Assembly (NCBI GenBank): GCA_035235625.1
Contig: CP141148.1
Coordinates: 6,009,001 to 6,073,000 of the forward strand
Reading direction: 5' to 3'
Source: Saururus chinensis
Lineage: Eukaryota; Streptophyta; Magnoliopsida; Piperales; Saururaceae
Length of the DNA stretch: 64,000 nucleotides
The first letter of the stretch is position 1. Every line of letters starts with the position of its first letter. The notes beneath the pieces are model-generated. The model saw only the letters and a program-made list of their open reading frames with translations. It searched no databases and was not told where the DNA came from. Both the position numbers and the translations under genes were made by a program. Shown here one piece after another: positions 33,427 through 45,707 of this stretch.

Positions 33427-36400
33427 TGTAAGATCCCTGATCTCTAAACCGGTTTTTGGTTTCCTTTAATTATTGGTTATCGTGAGACTTACGCATTTTC
33501 TGATTTATTCGGCGATTTCATGAATAAATAGTGTTTATAATGGTTTTAACTAAAATCAACTTTAAGTTTAGTGATTTTAAAACGAATGTGAATTTTTGGG
33601 ATTTTCTGAATTTTTACTATTTTTCTAAAAATTAGGGTTTTGGCGGGACCCCTGTGGGTCCCACCGTCGAAATTTCGGTTTTTGGGTCAAATGAACCCAG
33701 ATATCTACCTAAGGTTATACAAAAATTTTCAGAATTTTTTTAGGCTTAATTAGTACCTAAATTTGAAAAATACCCATTTTTAGCCTACTTTTCCTATTTA
33801 CACCCCATAACTTACCCATACATACCCCAACCCTTACTATAAAAGGGCAAACCTGAGCCATTTCCATTTTCGGGAATAGGCTGAGGAGAGAGGTCTGGCC
33901 TAATCCCCAATTAGGCCCGAATTAGAAGGTGGTTAAGGTTTTCATGAAGGGTGACTCCCCAATCCAAGCTTAATCAAGTGCTAAGGTAATGGATCTTCAA
34001 ATTTTCTGTTTATCCATGGTAAAACTCTTAATTTTTGGTTTATTTTGAATGGAGTTGTTTGATTTGGTGTGTTAATGGTAAGATTAGAAAATAGAATTAT
34101 TTAATCCCGATTTCTTAGGGTTTTGTATTATTATGATATGGTTTAACATTCTGGAAGTCAAGAAGGACTTTTGATGATGATTAGGGTATTAGATGTGGAT
34201 TTGAAGTGTTATCAATGGTGTTTCGGTTTGGATTTGTGAAAGGAAGAAGATGGTTTGTTCTGCCTTGTTGGCGTTCGAACGGCCCTTCTGGGCATTCGAA
34301 TGGCAACACTGTCGGATCGGTAATTTTCCAGTTCAGCTGATCGAACGGCCTGTTGGGCATTCGAACAGCCAAACTGTGAATTTTAAAATTTCCCGTTTAG
34401 CCGATCGAACGGCCTAAAAGGCGTTCGAACGACTACACAGTAGATTTGTGTTCTAATGCATGATGTTTATTTCGATGATTCCACTTTAGCTTGCCAATTT
34501 CATATGAATGTAGAGTGTTTTAAGCTATATTATGCTACTGGAAAGGTATGCTATTGAGGTTATGAAGTTGAGATGTATGATTAGAGATTTGTGGAATGAC
34601 TTATGTTTTGTAGCTTGATGTTGGAATTGTCATCTTGAAACTATGGCTAAGCATATTTTCAGTAGGACTACAACCCATTAATGGACTGACTTGGCATGAT
34701 AAAATGTGGTTAGTTGATGTGTGGATGTTGGTGAATGCCATGACTCAAGGATGAAATGAATGATCTTATATGTGTTTAGCCTTTGTGATTGAGTTTTGAT
34801 TTGAGTTTTGTTTTCAATGATTCTTCTCCTATTATTTCCGCTGGAATTCATGATTAGATGGAAGTTCACATGTGTAGTGTGTTAGTGAGTTTAATTTTAA
34901 GCATGTTGATATGCATTGTGTGAAATACTTCTACTAGGTACACACACATGTTGAAGCTTGATATTATGATTATGAATGATGCATTAGGGGCTTATGAGAG
35001 CACTTATCATGGATTAGGATTCACATATGTCTTACCCACATATGTACCATGTTACATGCATCATGAAAATGTATTTTCAATTGACCGGTTGTGTGGAACA
35101 GCCGAGGAGAAACCATTAGACACTTGTGGTATGGGACGCATTATGTCGATGGATAGCTCTAAGGTTCGTTGTGCTAGTGCTTAGTTAAATTTGCTTCTAT
35201 GGCGTCATGAATACTCATGGTATGGGACGTGAGGACTAGAGTCGACATAGAGGTACTTTTACGTGCACACTCCGAGTCGGGTTGAGTTTAGTTAAAGGAA
35301 ATTCATGGGTTATGTTTGGTTTAACATCATGACATCATGCATCAAGGATCGGACTTCGTGAACAAGGATTTATCGAGATTAATCGAATTTGATCGATTGG
35401 ATGCAATGAGGTGAAATTGTGTGCCGGTTTAATCGGTCGATTGGCTTAATCGAAACTTGATTGGTCCGAAAGGACATGTTTTGATTTGAGTTCCTTTGTG
35501 GAACATATGCGCTCCCCGGGTTGAGTCGAGTCAAGTTTGGTTGTTCTGAATTGTTAATGCGGTTGAGATTTATTTATTGAAATAGTCGAACCTGGACCCT
35601 GAGAATCCAGTATGGTAAGCTCTTTGCACCAGCTACCATGTGTTCGCGGGTTTCCTACATGGGAACTCAGGCTCTTCCCTCCGCAGGAGATGTCCCTGGG
35701 CGAACACACCTGCTCTAGGTTCTCTTCGTGAGAATGTGACATCCTTGGCCAGGATTGTAAGGTCCCTCATCTTTAAACCAGTTTTTGGTTTTCTTTAATT
35801 ATGGGTTATCGTGAGATTAACGCGTTTTCTGATCTTATTCGGTAATTTCGTAAAATAAATAGTGTCTGTAATGGTTTTAACCAAAATTAACTTCAATATT
35901 AGTGGTTTTAAGTGATTTTAAACCAAATGTGAATTTTTGGGATTTTTCAAAATTTTCACTATTTTCCCAAAAATTAGGGTTTTGGCGGGACCCCTGTGGG
36001 CCCCACCGTTGAAAATTTTATTTTTGGGTCAAATAAACCTAGACATATACTTAAGGTCATACAAAAATTTTTAAAATTTTATTAGGCTTAATCAGTGTCT
36101 AAATTTGTAAAATACCCACTTTTAGCCTACTTTTCCTATTTACACCCCAAAACTTACCCATGCGTACCCCAACCCTTGCTATAAAAGGGCAGACCTGAGC
36201 CATTTCCATTTTTGGGAATAGGCTGAGGAAGGAGGGCTGGCCTAATCCCCACTTAGGCCCGAATTAGAAGCCGATTAAGGTAAGCTTACTCTAATTAAGC
36301 ACTAATCCTTGACTTTCTTCTTAATTTCTTCCAAATCTACCATTTTTCCCTTGATTCAATTCGTTTTTGACCATCAAAAGCTACTGATTTGTATTTTACT

Positions 36401-37805
36401 ACAAACCCTAACATTCAAAATTCAATTTTTACTACCAACAAGCCCTAGATCTAAGATTTAATGATGGATTTCTTGGGTAAATCGATTTCTATTAGAGTTT
36501 AATTCAAACTCATTGTGTTTTCAAGGATTTCAAGAAGGGTGACTCTTCAATCCGAGCTTAATCAAGTGCTGAGGTAATGGGTCTTCGAAATCTCTGTTTA
36601 TCCATGGTAAAACTCTTCATTTTTGGCTTATTTCGAATGGAGTTTGCTTGATTTAGTGTGTTAATAGTAAGATTAGAAAATGAAATTATTTAATCCCGAT
36701 TTCTTAGGGTTTTACATTATTATGGTTTGATTTGATGTTCTGGAAGTCAAGGAAGACTTTTGATGATGATTAGGGTGTTAGATGTGGATTTGAAGTGTTA
36801 TCTATGGTGTTTCGGTTTGAAATTGCGAAAGGAAGAAGATGAACTGTTCTGCTTTGTTGGCGATCGAACGGCCCTTGTGGGCGATCGATCGGCAACACTG
36901 CCGAAATGTCGGTTTTCCAGTTTAGCTGATCGAACGGCCTGCTGGGCGTTCGAATGGCCGAACTGTAAATTTCAAAATTTCGTGTGTAACCGATCGATCG
37001 GCCTGCAGGGCGTTCAATCGGCTACACAGTAAAATGTATATTGTGTATATGATGTCTATTTTGATGATTCCACTTTAGCTTGCCAATTTTATATGAATGT
37101 GGAGTGTTTTGAGCCATGTTAGGCTACTGAAAATGCATGCTATTAAGTTTATGGAGTTGAGATATATGCTTAGGGATGGTGGAATGACTTATGTTTTGTG
37201 GCATGATGTTGGAATCGTTATCTTAAAATTATGAATGGTTGTTTCCCTTTGGTTAAGCATATTTTTCAGTAGGACTACAACCCATTGTTGGACTGATTTG
37301 TCATGATAGATTGTGGTTTGTGGTGTGTGGATGTTGGTGAATGCCATGACTCAATGATAAAATGAGTGATGTTATATGTGTTTAACCTTTGTGGTTGAGT
37401 TTTGAATTTAGATATGATTTCAACGATTCTTCTTCTATGATTTCCGCTGGAATTCATGTTTAGATAGAAATTCACATGTGTAGTGTGGTAGTGAGTTGAT
37501 TTTCAAGCATGTTGATATGCATTATATGAAATGCTTCTACTTATTTTGAGCCGGTGTGAGCTTTAGTTAACTAAGCATGTGGGTTTGAGATTAATTGTTT
37601 ACTTTGTGATAAGCAACACTTTTTCTTTCCTTCTTATTTACTCTTGCTCAAAGGATTGTGCGTACTCCGTAATTCTGTTAATCGCCCGTGGTTAGGGTTA
37701 AGTCTTCCGCTAGATCGTTTCTCAATTTCCCCTTCGTTGCCCCCGCGCGCTTGACCGGCCCCTGGACCGGGTTCGGCTCGGGTCGGGCATCGCCAAGGCG
37801 TGACA
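33427..37805 (+). mobile_element. pair of LTR-like repeats inserted in old pol
   Basis: Two related segments lie head to tail. R1 begins at 33427 (TGTAAGATCCCTGATCTCTAAACC) and R2 at 35756 (TGTAAGGTCCCTCATCTTTAAACC). They align to about 34945 and 37545, with a ~240-bp extra block in R2 (about 36280-36520). Both hold a TATA motif (CTATAAAAGGGCA near 33838 and 36181), AATTTTGGCGGGACCCCTGTGGG, and repeated CGAACGGCC words. R1 has an extra 34946-35755 segment; R2 has a GC-rich end (37700-37805, GGCGTGACA). Flanks GTTTC (33422-33426) and GTTTT after TGACAAA may be a damaged target duplication. No coding genes are inside. Likely two LTRs of one Gypsy family after recombination or nesting. Confidence 0.7.
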
Positions 37806-37807
37806 AA

Positions 37808-39381
37808 GTTTTCACCTTGGATGGATCCACCGCTACACCATCTGTAGAGATGACATAGCCTAGAAATTATACTTCCTCTAACCAAAATTCATACTTGTCA
37901 AGCTTTGCATAGAGCTTGTGATTTCTCAAAGTTTGCAAGATAATCCTCAAATGTTTCCCATGATCCTCCTTGCTAGCTAAATAGATAAATATGTCATTCA
38001 CAAAAATAACTAAAAACCAATCTAAATAAGGTATGAAAACCTTGTTCATCAAATTCATGAAATATGTTGATGCATTGGTGAGACCAAAAGACATAACTAA
38101 AAACTCATAATGCCCATAATGTGTCCTGAAAGCTGTCATGGACATATCATCGGGTCGAATACGAAGTTGATGGTAGCCCGACCTCAAATCAATCTTGGAG
38201 AGCACTTGAGCTTACTACAATTGATCAAACAAATAATCAATGTGTGGCAAATGATATTTGTTCTTCATTGTTACTTGATTTAACATCCGGTAATCAATGC
38301 AAAGCCCAATAGAACTATCCTTCTTCCTGACGAAGAAAACTGGTGCTCCCCAAAGAGATGTACTAGGCTTTTTGTATCCCTTGTTTATCAAGTTTTGCAG
38401 CTGAGACTTAAGCTATTTCAATTCAGCCGGAGTCATGTGGTAAAGAGCTTTAGAGATAAGAATTGTGCCTAGAAGGAGATCAATATTGAACTCAATCTTT
38501 CTCTGATACCCCATGAACATATTTAGAAAGAGGTAAAGCCACACCTTCACAGAAATGCTCACAAGAAAAGTCATGCACCCACTATCGATCTACTGCCTTA
38601 CTTTAGAAGAAACACTAAGAACTTGCCATTAACCCATCTCATACCTTGAAAAATAAATACTCGACATCGGGCAAGGAAAACATAACCTTCTTTCGACGGA
38701 AATAAATATGTTCATGATAAACTGGCATCATGTCCATACCCAAAATCACGTCAAAATAAATCATAGGTAAAACAATCAAATCAACAAATAATTCATGCCA
38801 TTCAACCAATATGGAAACCTTCTCAAGATACTCCTCTGCCCAAAGAGAAGACGAAGGGGTAGACACGCGCAAAGGAATTGATAACATCTTAGGCTCTACA
38901 CCAAGCTTATGAGCAATAAGAGATGAAATGAAAGAATGCAAAGATTCGGTATCAAACAACACTTTAGCATCGTGAGAGGCAATTTCAAGCATACGTTCCA
39001 CCAATGCTGAAGCATTGGCCGCCTCATGAGCTAAAATAGCAAAAACATTCCCTTAGTGGACCGATTTCTTTTGTTGCCCACCTTGCTACCCTCCTTGCAA
39101 CCTTGGTCCTTGATTTTGTGGAGCCAGATGATGCCTAGAAAATCACCTTGAGTGTTCTAAGGGCACTCTCTCTTGTAGTGCCATTTCTTCTCACACAACA
39201 AGCAAGAGATGTTGGTTGTTGTAGTGATCAGATTGCACATGGTTATTGTTCCTCCCAAAGTTATTATTATGAGGCTTCTAATTGCGTTGTCCCTGAGAGT
39301 CATCCTACCTAGCTCACTTAGGCTGCCCCTTCCTCTTGTGGTACTCTTCCGAGTCCTTCTCCACCACAATAGTTGTTTCAA
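37808..39381 (-). pseudogene. old Gypsy gag knuckle, protease and reverse transcriptase remains
   Basis: Zinc knuckle C-x2-C-x4-H-x4-C (CLLCEKKWHYKREC) near 39160-39210. Protease from 39004 down to 38639 with VLFDTESLHSFIS, where the catalytic DTG/DSG triad has become DTE. Reverse transcriptase blocks near 38400-38300, then an open stretch 38205-37867 ([35 protein letters not shown]). The active site again reads V-N-D where V-D-D is normal. Stops and frameshifts separate the pieces. The reading continues at 33426 beyond the inserted LTR pair. Confidence 0.85.
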
Positions 39382-40108
39382 GGAATTCTGCCAAAGTCTT
39401 ATACTTGCTTGTATTCATCACAAAAGAAACGAGGAGCAAAGTGCTTTAGCTCAATGAACTTAATATCATAGGCAAGCACTGTCATGGAACCCTGCTGAAA
39501 ATTAAGGAACTCCTTCTCTTCTCACACATGAAGATGAAAATATTTATCCTTGAAGACCGAAAAGAACTCCTCCCATGGGATGTCCACTTGGCCTTGGAAT
39601 CTCTACCACTCCATAGAAAGTCACCACCTATGCACCTCTCCCTTGAAGGTGAAGACGGCTAGGTGGGCCTTACAATAAAAATCTTCTCCATGTCAAGCTT
39701 CCAATTATTGGCTTCTGAGGGATCTATCTTGCCCTATAAACTAGGATGATTGAGCTTCTTAAAGCCTTCTAGACTTAGATAATCTTCCCACTGCTACTAG
39801 CCTACTAGGTCTGTATGACCTAAGTTAACCCCTCAATAGCGGTCAACACATCATCCACCTTTGGGTCCCTAGTAGCTCAGTTATTATTAGTACTTGTATA
39901 ATTCAGTCCAACCATCTACACAACAACTAGACATTAAATAATAAATTATAATGCCATAATCGACAACAAGATCAAGCAACACATCACACAAGCAATCAAC
40001 AAGACAACTAACAGAATTCAACGTCACTAACATTGTCTAAATATTTTATTACCTCACTCTCCATTATCATTATAAATTATCTCTTAAACTCATTTTCTTT
40101 TGGATAAA
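39382..40108 (-). pseudogene. old Gypsy gag, decayed
   Basis: Between the PBS and the zinc knuckle the minus strand holds gag-like sequence with many stops. No long frame survives. Unlike the young element there is no accessory ORF in the short leader. Confidence 0.5.
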
Positions 40109-40127
40109 GTTGTGCTTCAATACCAAA
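40109..40127 (-). other. degenerate primer binding site
   Basis: Coding strand TTGGTATTGAAGCACAAC, an altered form of the initiator-Met-type TTGGTATCAGAGC. It lies a few bases inside the 5' LTR end. Confidence 0.6.
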
Positions 40128-40135
40128 AACTTACC

Positions 40136-42832
40136 TTTCATGCCCCGCCACACCCCCTTAACCCAAACCCGGTATAGGATCGGCTACAAGAAGTGGAAGA
40201 CCAACTCATCTTGGGTTCTCATCAAAGTACATAACACTTGCCCTTTGTGCAAAAGCCAATAACGGAAGGTAAAAAAAATTAATTAACAATCTTATTCCAA
40301 CACACCCACATTAACATATAAAACAAAAGTCATAAGCCCTAAGGCTACATCACGTCTAAAGATGAAAGCAATATGTTTCAAACATCAACATAATCCCGAC
40401 ATAAGACTACACATGACAAATTAACTAGCCTCATCTCTTATAAGTGTATCTACTCATCCTCGAGCTCGTGATACAATCCATCCTGAGCACCTGCGTGATA
40501 CAACATATAACCCCAAAACAAAACCACACAAAAAGAGGGGTGAGATTAGCTAAATAAGGGTTTTAAAATAAAATATAAGTTCATGATAACACCACATGCA
40601 TTCTTCCCATAGAAATCAATTTAAATATGCATTACATATCCCTTATCTACACATGTGCATCATGAGTTAAATCTCATTCCATATTAATATTCATACCACC
40701 TGTGTATCATAGGATCATTCATAATTTATAACACACATGCACAACTTGGGCCATTATTTAAGTTTTATGGTTCATTCACATCCTACATGAATCAAGTATT
40801 AATATTCACATTTACCCTGCATAATCAAGTATATCAAACCACATTTTATCCTGCATGTTCAAGTGTAATCATTTTGTATGCATCATGTGTAAACATAAAC
40901 ATCATTGTCCTTACACAACTTATGTCAATGAGCATTATAATCCATACAAATTCATAAATAATCAAGTGGATGTCTCACAATAGATAAAACAACCTTACTT
41001 ATCCTGGCTGAAGCACAAGTAGACCTACTCACCCTAGAAATGCTATATGGATGTTCGCATTCATGGAAAGAAAGATTGGAGCAATTTGGGTAAATTCTGA
41101 ATGGAAAAATTACCCCTGGTAAGCCGGTACGCATGGACATACCAACCTGGATTCTCAAGTCCAAAAGGTCACAATAGTTATCACATTATAATAAATTCAT
41201 TCTTCTCGCCTAGGGAGGAAACCTATCCTCAAAGGGACATAAAACCTCGTCCAATGGATGTAAAACACTATCTTTTCAGGTATAAAACTGATTTGATAAA
41301 CCTCTAATGTGGCTAATATAGAAAAGTACGACATCCAATCGATTAATCACAGTTAAACACAATTAATTTTCGTTTACAAATCATTCTTATGATTCATGTT
41401 AAATGATACATATGTGAGCAATGTTCAATAGAATCAAACATATGTAACATACCCTAATCAGAATGTATAAAACATAGTCCATTTGTGTTAAATAAAAATC
41501 ATATAAGCATTGGCTACAGGCGGCACCATTTTTTTCCTTGGTGAACGCCATAAGAGATACATTCATGGATATATTCTTAATTGAGTTAAAGCATGTGTAA
41601 CATGGCCCATTTGTAATTATATTGACATCTGCAAGCATTCAGATCCTCTCATGATCATAAGTTACTAATGTTACAGAATAAACATTAAGAAATAATTGAA
41701 ATATAGATTTAAATCAAGTAGAACATCATACTAAGTTTAAACATGCATACTCATCTCTTTAATTAAGCTAAAATATATATCATGTTCCATATGAAATTAA
41801 GGTGACATTTGTAAATATTCATAGCTCATTATGGTCATAATAAACTAAAATCATGAGAAAATAAAAAGGAATGGTTGAATATTCACTAAAAATAGCCATG
41901 TACTCAATCTAGAGTATGGTCCTTCAAACGACTAGACTACTTGTTTGAACAGCTGGTTGTTCAAGTTTGTGAGCCCATTCGAACGGTCAAGACAATTCAC
42001 TTTTGTGGTTCATTTTTCTCCTCACAAAATCTAAACCAAAATTATTATGAAATTCTATATACATTTCTAAAACATCATATAATCAATACCTAAGCTTAAA
42101 ACATATTGAATCTAATATTTTCCATACTTAATCATACAAAAACAACAATCACATGATTTTAAGGAATCACCATTAGCCATCAAGATGCTTCAAAAGCTTA
42201 ACCGACAATCATGACATTACAAGTAAGAAAACCACTAAAGGTATAAACCCCTTACCTCTATTAAACTTGTGAATCCTTTGAACAAACTCCAACCTCAAGA
42301 AATCCTATAAAAAAATTAGGGCTTTTGGTTATTGCGAATCAAAACCTAGCCAATAGACTCAAATTAACAAGGGAATGATAGATTTAAGAGCTCCTTAGGT
42401 TAAAAACAAAAATCACATAGATTAGGGTTCTAAATTGGAATTAAAAGAAAATCTTGATATAAAGAAACTAAGAATCTAAATAGGAGAAGTAAAGAATGAG
42501 ATGATTAAGACAAAAATAAAAAAAATTAAGGTGTGATTAGGGGGAAATCTTATGTTAAGAAGAGTTTCTCCTTTAGAAAATGGGAGTAGAGCTTGACTTC
42601 CATCCTAATCTCAGCCCTTCCCCATTTAGGAAATGAGTTAGGGTTTTTCCTTATATAGTAAGGGCTTGTGGTTTAATAATTGAATTATTGGGCCGGAAAA
42701 TAGGTGATCAGATCCTAAGTAACCATTGCATATTTGACTCAAAAATGAATTTAATCACACTCAATCCCATTTAGATAATCAATAGAAGGTTAGCGGCCGA
42801 AAAGACGTGGGTCCCACGGTGACAATTAGAGA
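40136..42832 (-). repeat. 5' LTR of the old Gypsy element (outer end lost)
   Basis: Begins on the plus strand TTTCATGCCCCGCCACACCC and is colinear with 17630-19545 and with the split 3' LTR. Ends abruptly at about 42832 in GGGTCCCACGGTG, where flotillin-like sequence begins, so the distal few hundred bases are missing. Confidence 0.75.
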
Positions 42833-42834
42833 GG

Positions 42835-43527
42835 CAGAGCTTCAGAGACAAGTAGAGAAGAGGAACACCATGACATAGATGGAGAAGCTCAAGGCTCAGT
42901 TTCTAAGTAAGGCCAGCATCGAATAAGAGATCCATGTACATCACCTAATGACTATCTCAACTTAACAACTAATTCATAATAAGATAGACAAGCATGACTA
43001 AAATCGTCCAACAAGCCAAGTGGGAACTCTTCACGAAGCAGAAGGTAGCTGAAGCTGTGCTCTACTAGAAGGAGAAAAAAGCAGAGGCCTGTTGAGTTGC
43101 TGCACATGCAGACTTCTTCAGACGGCAGGAGGCTGCAAATGCAGAGCTATATGCAAAGCAAAAAGAGGCGGAGGGCATGAAGATCCTTGCGGAAGCATAG
43201 GAGCTCTATGTGAAGAAGCTGGGAAGGAACTACAACGCGCTGAGGGATTACATGATGATCACTAGCGGAATATTCTAAGAAATTGCTAGGATCAATGCTA
43301 ATGTTGTGCATGGACTTCAACCCAAGATTAGCATATGGGGTGGCGCTGCAGGTGGCAACAGTGGAGAAGATGTTGTGAATGGCGGGGCCATGACGGAGGT
43401 GGCGGGGTTGTACCAGATGCTTCCACCTCTATTTAAAACTGTGCAGGAGCATACTGGTATGCTGCCAATAGCTTGGATGGGTTCCCTTGCAGCAGAGGCA
43501 GAAGACAAGAACTACTCTAGTGACTGA
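42835..43527 (+). pseudogene. processed flotillin-like pseudogene, C-terminal part
   Basis: Translation in shifting frames gives the coiled-coil and C-terminus of plant flotillin: MEKLKAQFLSKAS near 42890, YEKEKEAEA-like and ELYAKQKEAEG segments near 43140-43180, LGRNYNALRDYMMI near 43230. An intact end (43306-43527) reads [40 protein letters not shown]. Flotillins are membrane microdomain scaffold proteins with an N-terminal SPFH domain. That domain is absent here. Several in-frame stops (for example GCATAG near 43198 and TTCTAA near 43277) and small deletions break it. No intron is visible. It abuts the end of the old Gypsy LTR, which may have truncated it. Confidence 0.85.
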
Positions 43528-44957
43528 AAGATAGCTCATATACCAATATAATGCCACAATAGCGGTGTATGAAAAGGTGTATAGATGCGGAGTATAAATA
43601 TTATTTTCTATATGAATAATATACTCTATGATGCAAAGTCCTTTGACACTATTATCTTTGTCGACCTATAATATAATATTTTAGCCTATAAAATTTAAAT
43701 TCATAGTTACCTATTATAAACGTATATGAGTTAATATAGAGCTTATATATATTTAGGTTTTTAGTCTCTTATAGTAAAATAAAATAGAAAGAGCGCTTAT
43801 GTTTCAAAATAGGAAAGTCATCTGGTAGGAAAGTAAGCTGAAATATCAATCTTCCCATACTTTTAAAGTTTACTTATCTTTGGAAAAGTGATTCCCAAAG
43901 AATTGGGTTTCTCCTGTTCAGGTCAATGGCCTGCACAGGGGAACCCGGCAGATTGACCTGCACAGGGGAACCCGGCATCAACCCATGGCCGAGGCCATTT
44001 AAACGTGATCCTCCTCGCCTAGGTGGCCAGTAGCTACCACATCTTTCTGCTTCACTCATCTCGTCCACCCTTTTGTTTGATCAGTTGCAGTAATTCTGGG
44101 TGGTTCGAGATTTGGGACTAAAGAATTTTGCTTTTTGGATGTCCTCACACCCTTTTTGTTGGGGATCTCCCTGCAGTGTGAATGCTTTCACATCTACTTT
44201 TCTGAATCAGACGACAAAGGGCAACGGCTGCCGCAGTTTCAAGCCTGGAGCAGTTGTTGCGTGAACTTTCCCTGTATTACCAGGTGCACTGTTTAAATGC
44301 CGTTTTAAAGTCCTTAGGCTTCAATTGGGTTTTGCTGTTTTAGGGTCCATGTAGTGCTGCTTTTGTTTCTCAAGAGTTGTTTCTTTTATTTATTAAGTTA
44401 TCCATTAGTTAATTTAAAAGTTCTTGTGGCACTCTTTATGGATCTGATAGGCATTTTCAGGGGAGATTAATACTGGATATAATGGTTTTGTTTTGTTAAA
44501 GTTGGTGTTGTGATGATTTCTTCCATATTTTGTTATTTCTTGGGATCTTGGATGATGAAAGACACAACCTTTGAGCAGTTTGTGATTGAATGACATAAGA
44601 ATTCGCCTAGACCTCTTTTCCTCACCCAGGAGAAAGAATGCGGTGATGATGTTAAAGTTCCTACAGATCTCCCATCCCAGAAGAAAAAATTGGATGAAAC
44701 AGAAATTCTGTTTAATTGCATGAAACGACTAATCACAATCATAATTAAGTAGTGTCTTTTCCCAACAATTTGAGGTCTGCGACATGGATTTTATGCCTTC
44801 TAGTGCATGAAACTGATTAATACAAGTATTTAAAAGCTAGAGATGAGAGGCTCTCTGTATTTTACAATTCCTTTTTCCCAATAACGCAGGTAAATATAAT
44901 TGAAGTCTGGAAAGCCAATATCAGTATTTGGGGAGGGGGATAGAAGAAGGGAGAAAA
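43528..44957 (+). other. upstream region and probable 5' leader of the methyltransferase gene
   Basis: No protein supported. A 26-27-bp tandem duplication of CCTGCACAGGGGAACCCGGCA lies at about 43929-43975. From about 44060 composition becomes gene-like. A plausible 3' splice site (TCCCAATAACGCAG, ending 44889) lies about 70 bases before the ATG, suggesting a 5'-UTR intron. Confidence 0.45.
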
Positions 44958-45707
44958 ATGACATACGAAAGTTCTACACAGGCTTATGGGGAGCCATCTT
45001 ATTGGGACAACAGATACAGCAAGGACTCAACAACATTCGACTGGTACCAGAAGTACCCTGCATTAGCTCCCTTGCTTCAGCTCTACGTCCAGCCTCACCA
45101 ACACATTCTTCTCGTGGGTTGTGGAAATTCAGCTCTTGGGGAGGACATGGTCAAGGATGGATACCAAAATGTTGTGAACATTGACATCTCCTCAATAGTG
45201 ATTGAAGCAATGCAAAAAAAGTACCAGAGCCAGCCACAGCTCAAATATATCAAGATGGATGTCCGGGACATGAGTGCTTTCCAGTTGGGTTCCTTTGATG
45301 CTGTCATTGATAAGGGAACTCTAGACTCTCTCATGTGCGGGCATAATGCCCAGCAAAACTCAACTAAAATGCTTGACGAGATTGGAAGGATTCTAAAGGA
45401 TGGAGGGGTTTACATACTGATAACATATGGTGCTCCTAATTTTCGGTTTCCTTTACTCAAGGATCTATGCATGTGGAATATAAAGCTTCATGTAATAGAA
45501 AAGCTTGGGCCTGAGAGTTCCAATCACAAAACATGGGGCTTGACAGTTCCCCTTCAACTGAAGGAGAATGGTAGCTTTGACACTTCTGTTCTTGGTGAAA
45601 ATCCAGATGTTCACTATATTTATGTTTGTGTGAAAGATGAAACTTTGAGAACAGAATTGAAGCAGGTAGCTGTGGAGGACAGTAAAAGAATCAAATATCT
45701 TCCGTGA
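44958..45707 (+). CDS. class I SAM-dependent methyltransferase (EEF1AKMT4/METTL13-like)
   Basis: A 249-residue intronless protein. GEPSYWDNRY (11-20) and FDWYQKYPALAPLL (27-40) open it, as in the eukaryotic EF1A-lysine-methyltransferase-like family. Motif I is LLVGCGNSALGEDM (51-64), the SAM-binding loop; post-I acidic residue is in NIDIS (75-79); KMDVRDM (99-105) and DAVIDKGTLDSL (114-125) complete the fold. The start was chosen at 44958 because homology begins with this Met; the frame extends upstream without a convincing ATG. The C-terminal part (HYIYVC) gives the last strands. Plant relatives are of this length and poorly studied. Human relatives methylate eEF1A, but the substrate here is not known. 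No unusual residues seen. Confidence 0.88.
   Translation: MTYESSTQAYGEPSYWDNRYSKDSTTFDWYQKYPALAPLLQLYVQPHQHILLVGCGNSALGEDMVKDGYQNVVNIDISSIVIEAMQKKYQSQPQLKYIKMDVRDMSAFQLGSFDAVIDKGTLDSLMCGHNAQQNSTKMLDEIGRILKDGGVYILITYGAPNFRFPLLKDLCMWNIKLHVIEKLGPESSNHKTWGLTVPLQLKENGSFDTSVLGENPDVHYIYVCVKDETLRTELKQVAVEDSKRIKYLP

Larger units (their letters stand above)
19610..42832 (-). mobile_element. old, decayed Ty3/Gypsy chromovirus with nested insertions
   Basis: Order on the minus strand: 5' LTR (42832-40136), degenerate initiator-Met PBS (about 40127-40109), gag zinc knuckle (near 39160), protease (near 38930), reverse transcriptase (38470-37808), a foreign insertion (37805-33427), RNase H (about 33400-32880), integrase (about 32500-31500), chromodomain-like tail (31490-31302), then the 3' LTR. 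Coding parts carry many stops and frameshifts. Two insertions split it: a young Tekay element in the 3' LTR and an LTR pair in pol. The outer start of the 5' LTR is missing, so no target duplication can be read. Confidence 0.82.

Noticed and set aside
43874-44068. Minus-strand frame near 44 kb
   Set aside because: It reads through the short tandem duplication upstream of the methyltransferase and has no recognisable domain.
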